Below are positions 1 through 8,313 of a stretch of DNA of 48,887 nucleotides, piece after piece (the first letter of the stretch is position 1; each line of letters begins with the position of its first letter). The position numbers and the translations under genes were made by a program. The notes under the pieces are model-generated. The model was not told the origin of the DNA. It ran no database searches and saw only the letters and a program-made list of their open reading frames with translations. Where the stretch lies: positions 1 to 48,887 of the forward strand of contig JAGKTZ010000007.1 of NCBI GenBank assembly GCA_021153165.1. The letters are read 5' to 3'. This DNA is from Prevotellaceae bacterium (GTDB lineage Bacteria; Bacteroidota; Bacteroidia; Bacteroidales; Bacteroidaceae).

Positions 1-3
1 ATT

Positions 4-441
4 TTAAATAAACTTAAGTATCACAAAAGAACATATCGCAAGTAAATAACACAACAAATCAATAACATCAAATGTACCAGGAACTACTCCAGCGAATTGG
101 AATAATTCAGATAATATTGCGATTATTGGAAGTGACCATAAAAATGCATTATACATGGGGTGCTTATAGTTAGTCCAAATTGCATCAATTAAAAACATAT
201 AAGAAAATAGCCAAAGCCCATCTGGCAAACTATATTTAACCCAATCATAAATTGAATAATTAATGCTTATATTTCTAAATAATATCAAATCATCAGACAT
301 TCCACACTTTTCAATCATCTGAAACATCACAAGATTACCTCCTCTCCAACCTAAATATATTAATCCCCCTACCAATAATACAATAACCGAAACAAAAAAC
401 TTAAATAATATGTCTAAATTTTTCTTATTAGTATACCACAT
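4..441 (-). CDS. VanZ-like small integral membrane protein
   Basis: A 145-residue protein with about four hydrophobic segments (roughly residues 11-32, 72-88, 97-117 and 124-145). The segment order and the polar motif near the C-terminus (ELFQF, then GTFDVIDLLCYLL) resemble the VanZ-like superfamily, whose members are small membrane proteins of mostly unknown role, some linked to glycopeptide resistance. The stop codon lies at positions 4-6, so the gene is complete although it sits at the window edge. It is AT-rich compared with the metabolic genes further in, so it may be acquired or simply weakly constrained. No partner gene is visible on its left. The VanZ assignment is by motif only; a generic membrane protein is the alternative. 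Confidence 0.55.
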   Translation of the reverse strand: MWYTNKKNLDILFKFFVSVIVLLVGGLIYLGWRGGNLVMFQMIEKCGMSDDLILFRNISINYSIYDWVKYSLPDGLWLFSYMFLIDAIWTNYKHPMYNAFLWSLPIIAILSELFQFAGVVPGTFDVIDLLCYLLAICSFVILKFI

Positions 442-497
442 ATCGCAAAGTTATTTTTCCAAAATTCGACATATAGCGCATGAATCTGTCGCAAAAT

Positions 498-705
498 AAA
501 AAAACGTGGGACATACATACTCTATTCTAAACTGAAGGTCCTGAGAAAACCCATACACACGAGTAGGTAAGTAGCCCACGCATACGCGTGAGAACCACTA
601 TGCCAATCTTGTGTGTAATCAGAAAATTTCTCAGGTTTTCAGTTACAAGAAGAGCACAACGCTTCTACGTTATATCTAATGTTAATATTGAGGATCGACT
701 CAACA
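498..705 (-). ncRNA. ssrS: Long-hairpin structured RNA, 6S-RNA-like candidate
   Basis: Read on the minus strand, this region forms one long interrupted rod. An inner arm near 552-560 (tacacac) pairs with gtgtgta near 614-620. CCTGAGAAA (539-547) pairs with TTTCTCAGG (628-636), and AACTGAA pairs with TTCAGTT just outside. Weaker pairing continues outward to the CCCACG end at 505-510. The minus strand then runs into T7 (498-504), as in an intrinsic terminator. A Bacteroidota-type -7 box (TATCTTTG) lies at 716-709, giving a transcript of roughly 200 nt. Length, rod shape with internal bubbles, and isolated location fit 6S RNA, the RNA that binds the housekeeping RNA polymerase. The identity is inferred from shape, not from a covariance search. 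The 63-codon plus-strand reading frame across it (588-779) looks spurious. Confidence 0.5.
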
Positions 706-708
706 CTG

Positions 709-716
709 CAAAGATA
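709..716 (-). promoter_or_regulatory. -7 box of the structured RNA
   Basis: The minus strand reads TATCTTTG, an exact match to the Bacteroidota TAnnTTTG element. It lies a few bases before the point where the 6S-like hairpin begins. No clear TTTG at -33 was found, so the promoter is only partly supported. Confidence 0.4.
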
Positions 717-846
717 ATATTTAATAAACAATCTAGTGAAGAAATCAAGAAAAAAAAAGACCACGCACTCAATAGTTAAAATAAAAAATCAAAATTAGTG
801 AAATAAACATTTTATCAAAAGCATATGATTTTCTAGAATCCACCAC

Positions 847-1022
847 AAAAACTTGCAGAAATTTTGACAAAATGAATTTTCATTCTAGAACGGAGAAAAT
901 AGGTTTGTAGGGACTAAATGATGATGAAGTAAGACCTTTTTGAAAAAAGTCAAGGGTTTGTTGAAAAAAGGTCTAGGGAAATTTCCACTAGACGTCGCGA
1001 AATTTTCATTAGGCCTTGGCTT
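847..1022 (-). repeat. Dispersed intergenic repeat, copy A (full length)
   Basis: On the minus strand this copy runs GTCGCGAAATTT-like core (read as AATTTCGCGACGTCT), then CCTAGACCTTTTTTCAACAA, then AACCCTTGACTTTTTTCA, then AAAGGTCTTACT, a variable spacer, and finally CATTTTGTCAAAATTTCTGC with AAGTTTTT. The same modules in the same order occur at 15700-15892 and 34378-34555, and shorter versions at 8314, 20118 and 43180. It contains no credible coding frame. Function unknown. Confidence 0.75.
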
Positions 1023-1036
1023 GTTGAGCAAAAGAC

Positions 1037-1113
1037 GGCGGGAATATTTAGAAAAACTACTCATTTTTACTCAAAAACTCAGCAAATAGTTAGATTTCTA
1101 AATATTTCCCGCC
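1037..1113. repeat. Long hairpin next to repeat copy A
   Basis: GGCGGGAATATTTAGAAA (1037-1054) and TTTCTAAATATTTCCCGCC (1095-1113) form an almost perfect inverted repeat of about 18 bp around a 40-base loop. It sits on the core side of repeat copy A, the same relative position as the GGGAAATAACGA hairpin beside copy C. It has no T-run like that of an ordinary terminator on either side. Confidence 0.7.
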
Positions 1114-1290
1114 AAAACAATGCTATTTTAAGCACTTGTCAGCGCGCTGTACGCATAGGATCTGATTTGTGATGATTTTTATGCGATTCTCGAGCGTTAA
1201 AAGTTGTATAAAATTGAGGAACAACAAAGCTTTGAACATCTAAAAAGGAACAGGTGAAATGAACATACGATTCTGAATTACTTTGAAAAG

Positions 1291-1508
1291 AACACCCTGA
1301 AAGGGTAATCAGCACATAGCCCAGGGCATAACGACGAAAGGAGTGACACCCTGGGGTTGAAAAACGAGAGTGAATTAGCGCCCTGAATGGGCAAAAGCTA
1401 TAAAACGACATTAACTGAAATCGTATGCTTTTGCCCACTCAGGGCGCATCATTTATGGGAACATCTACCCAGGGTGTCGGCTCTCGTTGTTCGCCTGCCC
1501 CTGGGCTG
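1291..1508. repeat. Head-to-head REP-like palindromic repeat pair
   Basis: Two related units face each other. Unit one carries ACCCTGAAAGGGT (1293-1305), AGCCCAGGGC (1317-1326), ACACCCTGGGGT (1347-1358) and GCGCCCTGAATGGGCAAAAG (1378-1397). Unit two starts with the inverse GCTTTTGCCCACTCAGGGCG (1427-1446) and continues with CCCAGGGTGT and CCCCTGGGCT. Such GC-rich palindromes in Bacteroidota are known intergenic repeats that generate short false reading frames with PFRA-type peptides, and they resemble REP elements mobilised by Y1 (RAYT) transposases. The 99-codon minus-strand frame at 1139-1438 is one such artefact. No transposase is present here. They lie just downstream of the S9 peptidase gene, so they may also act as its 3' end. 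Confidence 0.7.
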
Positions 1509-1559
1509 TGTGATTTTGCCTTTTTAAGGTGTATATATCGCTAATTGAACTGGCCAACA

Positions 1560-3422
1560 CTAAAGGTGCTTTGCCAAGAAACTTTCCATAGCGCGATAGA
1601 AATCAAAGCGGTTTTCCTGATTGTGGAAACCATGGCCCTCGTTGTCCTTGACCATATACTCCACCTGCACACCTCGTGCACGCAGGGCTTCGACCATTTG
1701 ATCGCTCTCGGCTTTGTTGACACGTGGGTCGTTGGCACCTTGCGCCACGAAGAGGGGCGCTTTGATTTGGTCGGCATGCAGTGCGGGCGAATAGGCTTCG
1801 AGCATCTCGCGGTCGGCTTCGGGATCGCCCACTTGTTCGTACATCATCTCGAGCATCGGACGCCAATAGGGCGGAATGGTACTCATGAAGGTCAAAAGGT
1901 TGGACACGCCGACATAATCTATGGCACAAGCGTACAGATCGGGCGTATAGGTAACGCCTGCCAGGGTGGCATATCCACCATAACTGCCACCGTAGATAGC
2001 AATGCGGCGCGGATCGGCTATGCCCTGAGCCTTCAACCACTCTACGCCGTCGGTGATATCGTCCTGCATGGCTTGTCCCCACTGCTTATAACTGGCCTCG
2101 AGGAAACGGCGACCATAGCCGGTGCTGCCGCGGAAGTTCATTTGAAACACTGCATAACCACGGTTGCACAGAAACTGCGTCTCGGACGAAAAGCCCCAGT
2201 GGTCGCGCGCCCAGGGTCCGCCATGGGGGTTGATGACTACGGGCAGATTTCGTGCAGAGTCAAGGGTCTGGCCCACGGGTAAAGACAGATAGGCTTCGAT
2301 CTCAAATCCATCGCGCGACATGTACTTCACCGCATGCATTTCTGCCATATCTTCTTCCTTGATCCAAGGTGCCAATTCGGCCAGGAGTTTGGGTTGATCT
2401 TCGTGGATATTATAGAAATAATAGGCGCCCTTGGTGCGGTCGCTGCCGACGTAGAGCAGGAGGTTTTCTTCGCTCTTGTCACAATCAGCCAGCCCTACCT
2501 TGTGGTTGGGGAAATGCGCCTTGATGCGCTCGCGTTGCTTCTCCTCGTCAGCATCAAAGTAGTGGCGCACGGGATCCTTGTGGCCCACGCAAACGACGGA
2601 GAGCAATTTCTTGTAACGTCTGGAATAGGAAATCGAAGAAATATCGTATTTGGGATTTTCATACAGAAACTCCACCTCTTGGCAAGTCGACGGATCCATC
2701 AAGACTAATGCCACCTTGTCGCGACCCAAGTTTGTAGCCGCATAAACCATCTTATTATCCGGCGTGAAGTCCATAAAATTGACCATCTCCTTGAAGTTGG
2801 TGGTCAGAACGGGGCGGAATTCTTCATCATCATTATCACGATAGAGAATTTGTGTATTCACGCCATCAACAATCGCCGTGACGGAGCGCAGGCAGCCGTT
2901 GTGGTCGGTCATCCATCCTTGCCAGTTGCCCGGATTCTCTGCCAACTGCACCATTTCCCCTGTCTCCAGATCGAGGCGGTAGGGGTCGAAAACTTCGGGA
3001 TTACGCTTGTTCATCCCAATGATAATCTGACCGGGCACATCTTCCAGGTCGTCGATGATCGAGGTGCGGACACCTTCGAAATCGGTGTAGCATCTGAGGT
3101 CCGAGCCGTCGATATTCACGCCATAGAGGCGATAGTTTTCGTCGCCTCCCGTATCCTTCATAAAGAGCAGTCGTTCATTGTCCGCCCACATATAGCCAGC
3201 GACATTTCTTTCCGTTTCGGCAGTGATCTGCGTCGCTTCATTGGCATCAATGGCACGGACGAAGATGTTCATGCGGTCCTTGTAGGGCGCCATAAATGAG
3301 AAGTACTTGCCATTAGGCGAAATCTGGTATCCCGATTGTTGGGGATTGCGAAAAAAATCCTCCATTGGTATCACGGAGGACTTTCTGTTGTTGATATGAT
3401 CTGTAGACATGTTTTTTGTCAT
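1560..3422 (-). CDS. S9 family (prolyl oligopeptidase-type) serine peptidase
   Basis: This predicts a cytoplasmic peptidase of about 620 residues: an N-terminal beta-propeller (roughly residues 15-360) that gates access, and a C-terminal alpha/beta-hydrolase domain. The catalytic triad is visible, numbering from the chosen start: Ser480 in GGSYGG, Asp565 in GANDPRV and His597 in NEGHGF. An oxyanion-region motif NPHGGPWARDHW precedes it. The family cleaves short peptides, with acylaminoacyl-peptidase and prolyl or dipeptidyl-peptidase types known; substrate cannot be read from sequence. No signal peptide is seen. The reading frame is open further upstream, but that part overlaps nrnA in another frame, so the ATG at 3422 (or 3410) just after the nrnA stop is preferred. 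It is the last gene of a minus-strand run TPR, rpe, nrnA, S9. Confidence 0.9.
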   Translation of the reverse strand: MTKNMSTDHINNRKSSVIPMEDFFRNPQQSGYQISPNGKYFSFMAPYKDRMNIFVRAIDANEATQITAETERNVAGYMWADNERLLFMKDTGGDENYRLYGVNIDGSDLRCYTDFEGVRTSIIDDLEDVPGQIIIGMNKRNPEVFDPYRLDLETGEMVQLAENPGNWQGWMTDHNGCLRSVTAIVDGVNTQILYRDNDDEEFRPVLTTNFKEMVNFMDFTPDNKMVYAATNLGRDKVALVLMDPSTCQEVEFLYENPKYDISSISYSRRYKKLLSVVCVGHKDPVRHYFDADEEKQRERIKAHFPNHKVGLADCDKSEENLLLYVGSDRTKGAYYFYNIHEDQPKLLAELAPWIKEEDMAEMHAVKYMSRDGFEIEAYLSLPVGQTLDSARNLPVVINPHGGPWARDHWGFSSETQFLCNRGYAVFQMNFRGSTGYGRRFLEASYKQWGQAMQDDITDGVEWLKAQGIADPRRIAIYGGSYGGYATLAGVTYTPDLYACAIDYVGVSNLLTFMSTIPPYWRPMLEMMYEQVGDPEADREMLEAYSPALHADQIKAPLFVAQGANDPRVNKAESDQMVEALRARGVQVEYMVKDNEGHGFHNQENRFDFYRAMESFLAKHL

Positions 3423-3444
3423 CGTTTTATAACTCACACTATAT

Positions 3445-4485
3445 TTATAATAGTTCTTTATAGGCTTCGACAGCGCGCTCGGCTGTCTTGACGGCTTCCT
3501 CCAGGGGGAAGGGCAATTCGCCACCCGAAGCATTGTGGTGACCGCCGCCGTTGAAGAATTCGGCCGCCATCTTGTTGCATGGAAAATCGTCAACGGAGCG
3601 CAAGCTCACACGAACGACATCGCGCTCGGTATCTTCGCGCAAAGAGATGCTCAGCCTCATCCCCTTCACCTGAAGTGGCATATTGACCAAACCCTCCATA
3701 TCGCCGCGTATATAATGAAAACGACTCAGTTCCTCACGATTCATCGTAAAGATAGAAGCCTTGCGGTTTTCATAAAACTGCAACTTCTCGTTCATCACAT
3801 ATCCCATCATGCGCAGACGGCCCTCGGAGTAGGAATAGAAGACGTTACGGTAAATTTTATCTTTGTCAATCCCCTTCGTCAGCAGCAAACTGATGATCAT
3901 ATAAATCTCAGGTTCGGCAGAGGCGTAGGTAAATGCACCGGTATCGGTCATCATCCCTGTATAAATTGCGCTTGCTCCATATTTTGTCATCTGTTCGAAA
4001 GCGCCAAGGGCGTAAATCAGGCGAAAGACCATCTCGCTGGTAGAACACATTTCGGGGCGAGAAATGATCATATCAGCCATACTTTCGTCGGGATTCAAGT
4101 GATGGTCGATCACCACCTTCTTGGCCTTTGACTTTTCAAACAGGGGCGCCATATCCTGCATACGCTTTGCTTCGCAGCAGTCCAGGCAAAAGAGCAAATC
4201 CGCCTCGGCAAATGCCTTCGCCACACGATCGGGCTGCTGAGAATGAAAGAGCACTTGCTTAGCACCCGGCACCCACCACAAAAAGTCGGGGAAGGGATTG
4301 GGCAAAGCTACTGTGACATATTTGCCGAGACCTTTCAGATATTCTGCCCAACCTAATGAAGAACCCAGAGCGTCTCCATCAGGGCCACGGTGAGCACATA
4401 TCACGACACGCTTAGCATCGCGAATGATGCCCATCAGGCGGAACAAATCCTTGTCGGAAAGTATCGGTGTCAAATCCTTAATCAT
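3445..4485 (-). CDS. nrnA: DHH/DHHA1 phosphoesterase, NrnA-like nanoRNase/pAp phosphatase
   Basis: A 346-residue protein with both domains of the NrnA branch of DHH phosphoesterases. The N-terminal DHH domain has AHRGPDGDALGSS (residues 31-43), LDCCE (101-105) and IDHH (126-129), which ligate two manganese ions. The DHHA1 domain ends with GGGHHNASGG (313-322), which binds the substrate. Family members degrade 2-5 nt RNAs and dephosphorylate pAp in the cytoplasm. The gene lies 38 bases after rpe and 22 bases before the S9 peptidase, so co-transcription is likely. In many Bacteroidales a comEC gene sits between rpe and this gene; here that slot is empty. Annotation as a bifunctional enzyme is by family. 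Confidence 0.9.
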   Translation of the reverse strand: MIKDLTPILSDKDLFRLMGIIRDAKRVVICAHRGPDGDALGSSLGWAEYLKGLGKYVTVALPNPFPDFLWWVPGAKQVLFHSQQPDRVAKAFAEADLLFCLDCCEAKRMQDMAPLFEKSKAKKVVIDHHLNPDESMADMIISRPEMCSTSEMVFRLIYALGAFEQMTKYGASAIYTGMMTDTGAFTYASAEPEIYMIISLLLTKGIDKDKIYRNVFYSYSEGRLRMMGYVMNEKLQFYENRKASIFTMNREELSRFHYIRGDMEGLVNMPLQVKGMRLSISLREDTERDVVRVSLRSVDDFPCNKMAAEFFNGGGHHNASGGELPFPLEEAVKTAERAVEAYKELL

Positions 4486-4523
4486 AGTAAATTCTAAATA
4501 TGAGATGAGGTATTGCCGCCCTA

Positions 4524-5171
4524 TTATAATGAGCGCAAGAACTTGATTTCTTCTGCTGGATCCTTGGCGCCAAAGACTGCACTACCAGCTACGAGAACGT
4601 CGGCGCCGGCTTCGACAAGCAACTTACCAGTTTCGCGATTCACGCCGCCGTCGATTTCGATCAAAGCCTTGGATCCGGTGCGTTCCACAAGGTCACGTAG
4701 ACGCTTGGTCTTGTCCAACGAATGCTCGATAAAGCGTTGTCCGCCAAAACCTGGATTCACGGACATCAACATCACGAGATCGAGATCGGGCAATATTTCT
4801 TCGAGCACGCTGACGGGCGTGTGGGGATTCAGGGTCACACCTGCCATCATGCCTTCCGCCTTGATTTGTTGCACGACTCTGTGCAAGTGGGTACAAGCCT
4901 CGTAGTGCACGTTCATTACCTTTGCGCCAAGGGCTTTGACTTCCTTGACAAATTTCTCGGGCTGTACGATCATCAAGTGTACATCAAGGGGCTTTTGTGC
5001 ATGCTGTGCCATCGCTTGCATCACGGGGAAGCCAAAAGAAATATTGGGTACAAATACGCCGTCCATCACGTCAAGGTGAAACCAGTCGCATTCACTTTGA
5101 TTGAGCATTTCAACGTCGCGTTGCAAATTGCCAAAGTCTGCAGAAAGCAGAGAGGGAGAAACCATTGCCAT
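4524..5171 (-). CDS. rpe: Ribulose-phosphate 3-epimerase
   Basis: A 215-residue TIM-barrel enzyme of the usual family length, interconverting ribulose 5-phosphate and xylulose 5-phosphate in the pentose phosphate pathway. Visible family motifs are SPSLLSADF at the N-terminus, HLDVMDGVFVPNISFG (residues 32-47, metal-binding His and Asp), DVHLM near 64-68, MSVNPGFGGQ (about 136-145), IDGGVN (about 172-177) and the phosphate-binding VAGSAVFG near 194-201. It lies 39 bases after the TPR-like gene and is followed by nrnA on the same strand, forming a likely operon. The start fits family length exactly. No anomaly noted. Confidence 0.96.
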   Translation of the reverse strand: MAMVSPSLLSADFGNLQRDVEMLNQSECDWFHLDVMDGVFVPNISFGFPVMQAMAQHAQKPLDVHLMIVQPEKFVKEVKALGAKVMNVHYEACTHLHRVVQQIKAEGMMAGVTLNPHTPVSVLEEILPDLDLVMLMSVNPGFGGQRFIEHSLDKTKRLRDLVERTGSKALIEIDGGVNRETGKLLVEAGADVLVAGSAVFGAKDPAEEIKFLRSL

Positions 5172-5210
5172 AGTCTATATATGTTTTAATTTTGTTTTAT
5201 GTAATTTTTA

Positions 5211-7028
5211 TTATTTATCGTCTATTTCTGAATCTTCGTCAGATATATAAATATCCTCGCCGTCATCTGACTTTTTCATGCGCTGAATATACGCCAACTC
5301 GTTCAGAGCGAAGTCGCCATTCTTGGAATCTTGTAACATGGATTTGAGGAAAATCTCCGCCTCGTCCAGAAAGCCCAAATCTACCAAGAGATAAGCCTTG
5401 CGACGCTTCAGGAAATTGTAAAATTCCAGCGTTTCCTCTGGCATCGAATCATCCTTGGCTGCAGCCTCAGCCCCAGCGTGGAAATCATCTATTTGTTTCA
5501 GATAATTCTCTACTGCCGTCAGCGCACGATAGTCCTTGCTGTTCACCAAACAATTGACATATTCCATCATGTACTTGGTTGAGCCAACATTTGCCACTAT
5601 ATCAAGATAATAATAGGCTTCTCTGTAAAGTTTCAAGTCGCAATATGCAAAGCCAATGCGGTAGCATATTTCGTAGAACATGCTCTTGTGTTTATTGTTG
5701 AGCAGATGCATTTCTTGCGACAGGCTTTCAAAAACAGATTCCAGGTAGGGAATTGCCTCATAGTATCGCTTCTCAAAATAATACTTCAAGCCCCAGTACA
5801 ATCCGTTTGAGATATTGCGACCCTTGTTAAACATGGCGATGAATTTCTGCTCCTCAGTCATTTCATCAAGTTCATTGTTCGCCAATTTATCACAAGCATC
5901 CTGCCACATATATTCGAACTCCATCATCCGACGATCTTCAGATAATTTCGTAATACCCAGCAATACGCTTGCAGATTCCTGGAAAATCATCTCATCACTC
6001 ATGAATTCAATAGACTCTTCGGGTACGGGCAAACGACTCACTGTGGCGCGCACATAAAACGCCATCTGTGTTTCACGCTCCATTTGCAATGTCATCGTGA
6101 GCAACTCATTTCTCGCACCATCATTCATCTCGACACGACACTTTATCAGCAGCGTGACAATAGGATTCACCATTTTCGCAACTCCCTGCTCATCTCGCGT
6201 CACCATCGTACTCAGGAAATCAAAATCCCTTATTTCCTGCTCGTCTGAAAGCACCTCGCACTCATTTCTCACCACCTTCACCTCACTAACCTTAGGCAAA
6301 CCGCCCTCGCATATTCTCTCAAGGAAAGGCACCAAGGTCAAAACGCGCTTAGCATCCACTCTATTGTCAGGATGAGGCATCAGGTGACTCATTTCTTGCT
6401 TCTTCAACCCAGAAATATCCGCTTTTTTTCTAAGACCATTGACCTCCCAGTCTTCGACACCGTATAAGTTTTCATTTATAGTCTTCTCCTGGATTTTGGC
6501 AAAGAGAGACAAACGATGAAGAATGATCTCATCAAATAGTTTGGTAAGTTTGGGCACACATTCCTCAACTGTATTTGACACTTCAATACTTGCCGTGATA
6601 TGTACATCTATCGAAGGATTTTCTTCATCAAATGTATATATCGCTCTGACGGTATCTGTATTCAAATTCACCAGATTGACTGCTGCGCGAATGCTGGAAA
6701 GTTGCGTAATGGGATAGGCCGCATTATGCAATAATAAGACACGCACCAATCTGCCGTCGCCTATTGGTTCCATCACAAAGTTTAAGCCCTGATATATGAG
6801 GCCTATTGCCTGCTTTCCAGGTTCTATCAACCGTGGGGTGCACGACAGCGCCAACAAGGTTTGATGCAATACCACATTCACCTCGTCCGATTTATATTTC
6901 AGGCGAGGATACATACGTTCCCAAACGTTGCGAATTTTTTCAACAAGATATGTTCGGCACAAAGCAAAGGTCAAGAAACCGAACAAAAAACCAAGTATTA
7001 CGAGTAGAAATATTAAAAGATAATTCAT
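5211..7028 (-). CDS. Membrane-anchored TPR-like protein of unknown function
   Basis: A 605-residue protein. The N-terminal 25 residues (MNYLLIFLLVILGFLFGFLT and following) form one transmembrane segment, so the remainder is probably anchored to the inner membrane. The C-terminal part, from about residue 380, is helical with repeated tyrosine/leucine-rich pairs (for example YFEKRYYEAIPYLESVF, FAYCDLKLYREAYYYLDIVA, AYLLVDLGFLDEAEIFLKSM) typical of tetratricopeptide repeats. The middle part has no recognised domain. The frame stays open 44 codons upstream, but the ATG at 7028 is preferred because the hydrophobic anchor starts there and a -7 box lies at 7055-7048. It heads the operon with rpe and nrnA and is divergent from rpoD. 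TPR proteins scaffold complexes; the partner here is unknown. Confidence 0.75.
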   Translation of the reverse strand: MNYLLIFLLVILGFLFGFLTFALCRTYLVEKIRNVWERMYPRLKYKSDEVNVVLHQTLLALSCTPRLIEPGKQAIGLIYQGLNFVMEPIGDGRLVRVLLLHNAAYPITQLSSIRAAVNLVNLNTDTVRAIYTFDEENPSIDVHITASIEVSNTVEECVPKLTKLFDEIILHRLSLFAKIQEKTINENLYGVEDWEVNGLRKKADISGLKKQEMSHLMPHPDNRVDAKRVLTLVPFLERICEGGLPKVSEVKVVRNECEVLSDEQEIRDFDFLSTMVTRDEQGVAKMVNPIVTLLIKCRVEMNDGARNELLTMTLQMERETQMAFYVRATVSRLPVPEESIEFMSDEMIFQESASVLLGITKLSEDRRMMEFEYMWQDACDKLANNELDEMTEEQKFIAMFNKGRNISNGLYWGLKYYFEKRYYEAIPYLESVFESLSQEMHLLNNKHKSMFYEICYRIGFAYCDLKLYREAYYYLDIVANVGSTKYMMEYVNCLVNSKDYRALTAVENYLKQIDDFHAGAEAAAKDDSMPEETLEFYNFLKRRKAYLLVDLGFLDEAEIFLKSMLQDSKNGDFALNELAYIQRMKKSDDGEDIYISDEDSEIDDK

Positions 7029-7047
7029 GCTTTCACTATATAATGGG

Positions 7048-7055
7048 CAAAGATA
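7048..7055 (-). promoter_or_regulatory. -7 box for the TPR-rpe-nrnA-S9 operon
   Basis: The minus strand reads TATCTTTG about 20 bases before the chosen ATG at 7028, matching TAnnTTTG. A TTG at 7081-7079 is 23 bp upstream, slightly longer than the usual 19-21 bp spacing. The closeness to the ATG gives a very short leader. Confidence 0.45.
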
Positions 7056-7113
7056 CGAATAAGCGAGCGAAATAATATCAAGCTTGCTTGAATATTTTTC
7101 ACAGCGAGCGAAA

Positions 7114-7141
7114 GTATCTTCGAGATTTATCTCAGAGATAC
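7114..7141. promoter_or_regulatory. Nested palindrome in the TPR/rpoD divergent region
   Basis: GTATCT tc GAGAT tt ATCTC ag AGATAC forms a symmetric 28-bp palindrome. Around it AGATACGAATAA occurs twice (about 7051-7062 and 7136-7147), as does GCGAGCGAAA (7063-7072 and 7103-7112). The region lies between two divergent genes, so an operator is possible. No regulator can be named. Confidence 0.35.
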
Positions 7142-7314
7142 GAATAAAAACAAACGACACACAACAAAGTTTTCACTTTTACGTTTCATTACTATCAGAG
7201 GACAAAAATCCCCTATGTAAAAGCGCGAATAAGCCATTTTTATTCAAAATCGCAAAGAATCCTGCAAAAAGTGAAGAAAATCTTTGAATATTCTGTTGTA
7301 AATCTGCAAAAAGT

Positions 7315-7345
7315 TTTGTCATATTAGAGCAATTTTGTAATTTTG
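7315..7345 (+). promoter_or_regulatory. rpoD promoter (Bacteroidota consensus)
   Basis: TTTG at 7315-7318 and TAATTTTG at 7338-7345, separated by 19 bp, match both elements of the Bacteroidota housekeeping promoter. Transcription would start near 7351, giving a leader of about 14 bases to the ATG at 7365. Confidence 0.75.
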
Positions 7346-7364
7346 CGAACCAAATTGGGTAAGT

Positions 7365-8225
7365 ATGCGACAGTTAAAAATCAACAAAAGTATTACCAAC
7401 CGCCAAAGTGCGGCATTAGACAAGTATTTGGTTGAAATCGGACGCGAAGAACTCATCTCGACAGACGAAGAGGTAGAACTCGCTCAACGCATCCACCACG
7501 GCGACCGCGAAGCATTGGAAAAGTTGACACGCGCCAACCTCCGTTTCGTAGTCAGTGTGGCAAAGCAATACCAAAACCAAGGACTTGCGCTCAATGACCT
7601 GATCGACGAAGGCAACCTCGGCCTCATCAAGGCAGCACAGAAGTTCGACGAAACACGTGGCTTCAAGTTTATCAGTTACGCTGTATGGTGGATTCGCCAA
7701 AGTATCCTTCAAGCGATTTCAGAGCAAAGCCGCATTGTACGCATGCCGCTGAACCAAGTAGGTTTCCAAAGCAAACTCACCAAAGCGATTGTCAATTTCG
7801 AACAAGAATTTGAGCGCCGTCCATCAGTACAAGAGTTAGCGGATATCCTCGAAACCGACGTCAGCAAAGTACAAGAAGCACTTGGCACAAATGGTAAGAA
7901 AGTGTCTGTGGATGCACCATTCCAAGATGACGATTCAAACTGCTTGATCGACATCATGACGGATGATTCTGCACCCGGAACGGACAATCAGATGGAGAAG
8001 GAGTCTCTTTCTTCTGACCTTGAATCTGCGCTCTCTACGCTCAACGAACGTGAACGTCAAGTCTTGAAAATGCTCTTCGGCATCGGACGTAATGAAATGA
8101 CAGCCGAAGAAGTGGCCAACAGCCTTAACTTGACTCGCGAGCGTGTACGTCAAATCAAGGAACGCGCCTTGCGTCGTCTGCGCGAAGCAGAAAATATTAG
8201 TATTTTGATGAAGTACTTAGGATAA
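7365..8225 (+). CDS. rpoD: Primary RNA polymerase sigma factor RpoD
   Basis: This 286-residue sigma-70 factor carries regions 1.2 to 4.2 without the long N-terminal region 1.1, the compact form found as the housekeeping sigma in Bacteroidota. Region 2 shows RANLRFVVSVAKQYQ, DLIDEGNLGLIKAAQKFD and GFKFISYAVWWIRQSI (core binding and -7 element melting). Region 3 follows (ERRPSVQELADIL), and region 4.2 has the helix-turn-helix LNLTRERVRQIKERALRRLR (about residues 250-269). This factor would read the TTTG/TAnnTTTG promoters seen throughout the window. The gene is monocistronic: its own promoter lies upstream and a terminator directly downstream. Its divergent neighbour is the TPR-like gene. The start is supported by the MRQLKI N-terminus typical of the family. 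Confidence 0.97.
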   Translation: MRQLKINKSITNRQSAALDKYLVEIGREELISTDEEVELAQRIHHGDREALEKLTRANLRFVVSVAKQYQNQGLALNDLIDEGNLGLIKAAQKFDETRGFKFISYAVWWIRQSILQAISEQSRIVRMPLNQVGFQSKLTKAIVNFEQEFERRPSVQELADILETDVSKVQEALGTNGKKVSVDAPFQDDDSNCLIDIMTDDSAPGTDNQMEKESLSSDLESALSTLNERERQVLKMLFGIGRNEMTAEEVANSLNLTRERVRQIKERALRRLREAENISILMKYLG

Positions 8226-8249
8226 AACACCATTTATTCATCATAGTTC

Positions 8250-8286
8250 AGTCCCAGGAGTTTCTACTTCTGGGATTTTATTTTTC
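8250..8286 (+). terminator. Intrinsic terminator after rpoD
   Basis: TCCCAG (8252-8257) and CTGGGA (8270-8275) form a stem, extended by weaker AG/CT pairing in the loop, followed by TTTTATTTTT. It lies 25 bases after the rpoD stop. Confidence 0.65.
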
Positions 8287-8313
8287 TCCTCATTAGCCAT
8301 AAATTCAACAAAT

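Noticed and set aside
588..779. 63-codon plus-strand reading frame
   Set aside because: It uses a GTG start, has no family resemblance, and overlaps the 6S-like RNA fold on the other strand.
1139..1438. 99-codon minus-strand reading frame
   Set aside because: It runs through the REP-like palindromes; the PFRA-type peptide is a known by-product of such repeats rather than a protein.
1545..2282. 245-codon plus-strand reading frame
   Set aside because: It is the antisense shadow of the S9 peptidase gene, whose catalytic motifs are clear on the minus strand.
1560..3593. Longer S9 peptidase start at 3593
   Set aside because: The extra 57 residues overlap the end of nrnA in another frame and look non-coding.
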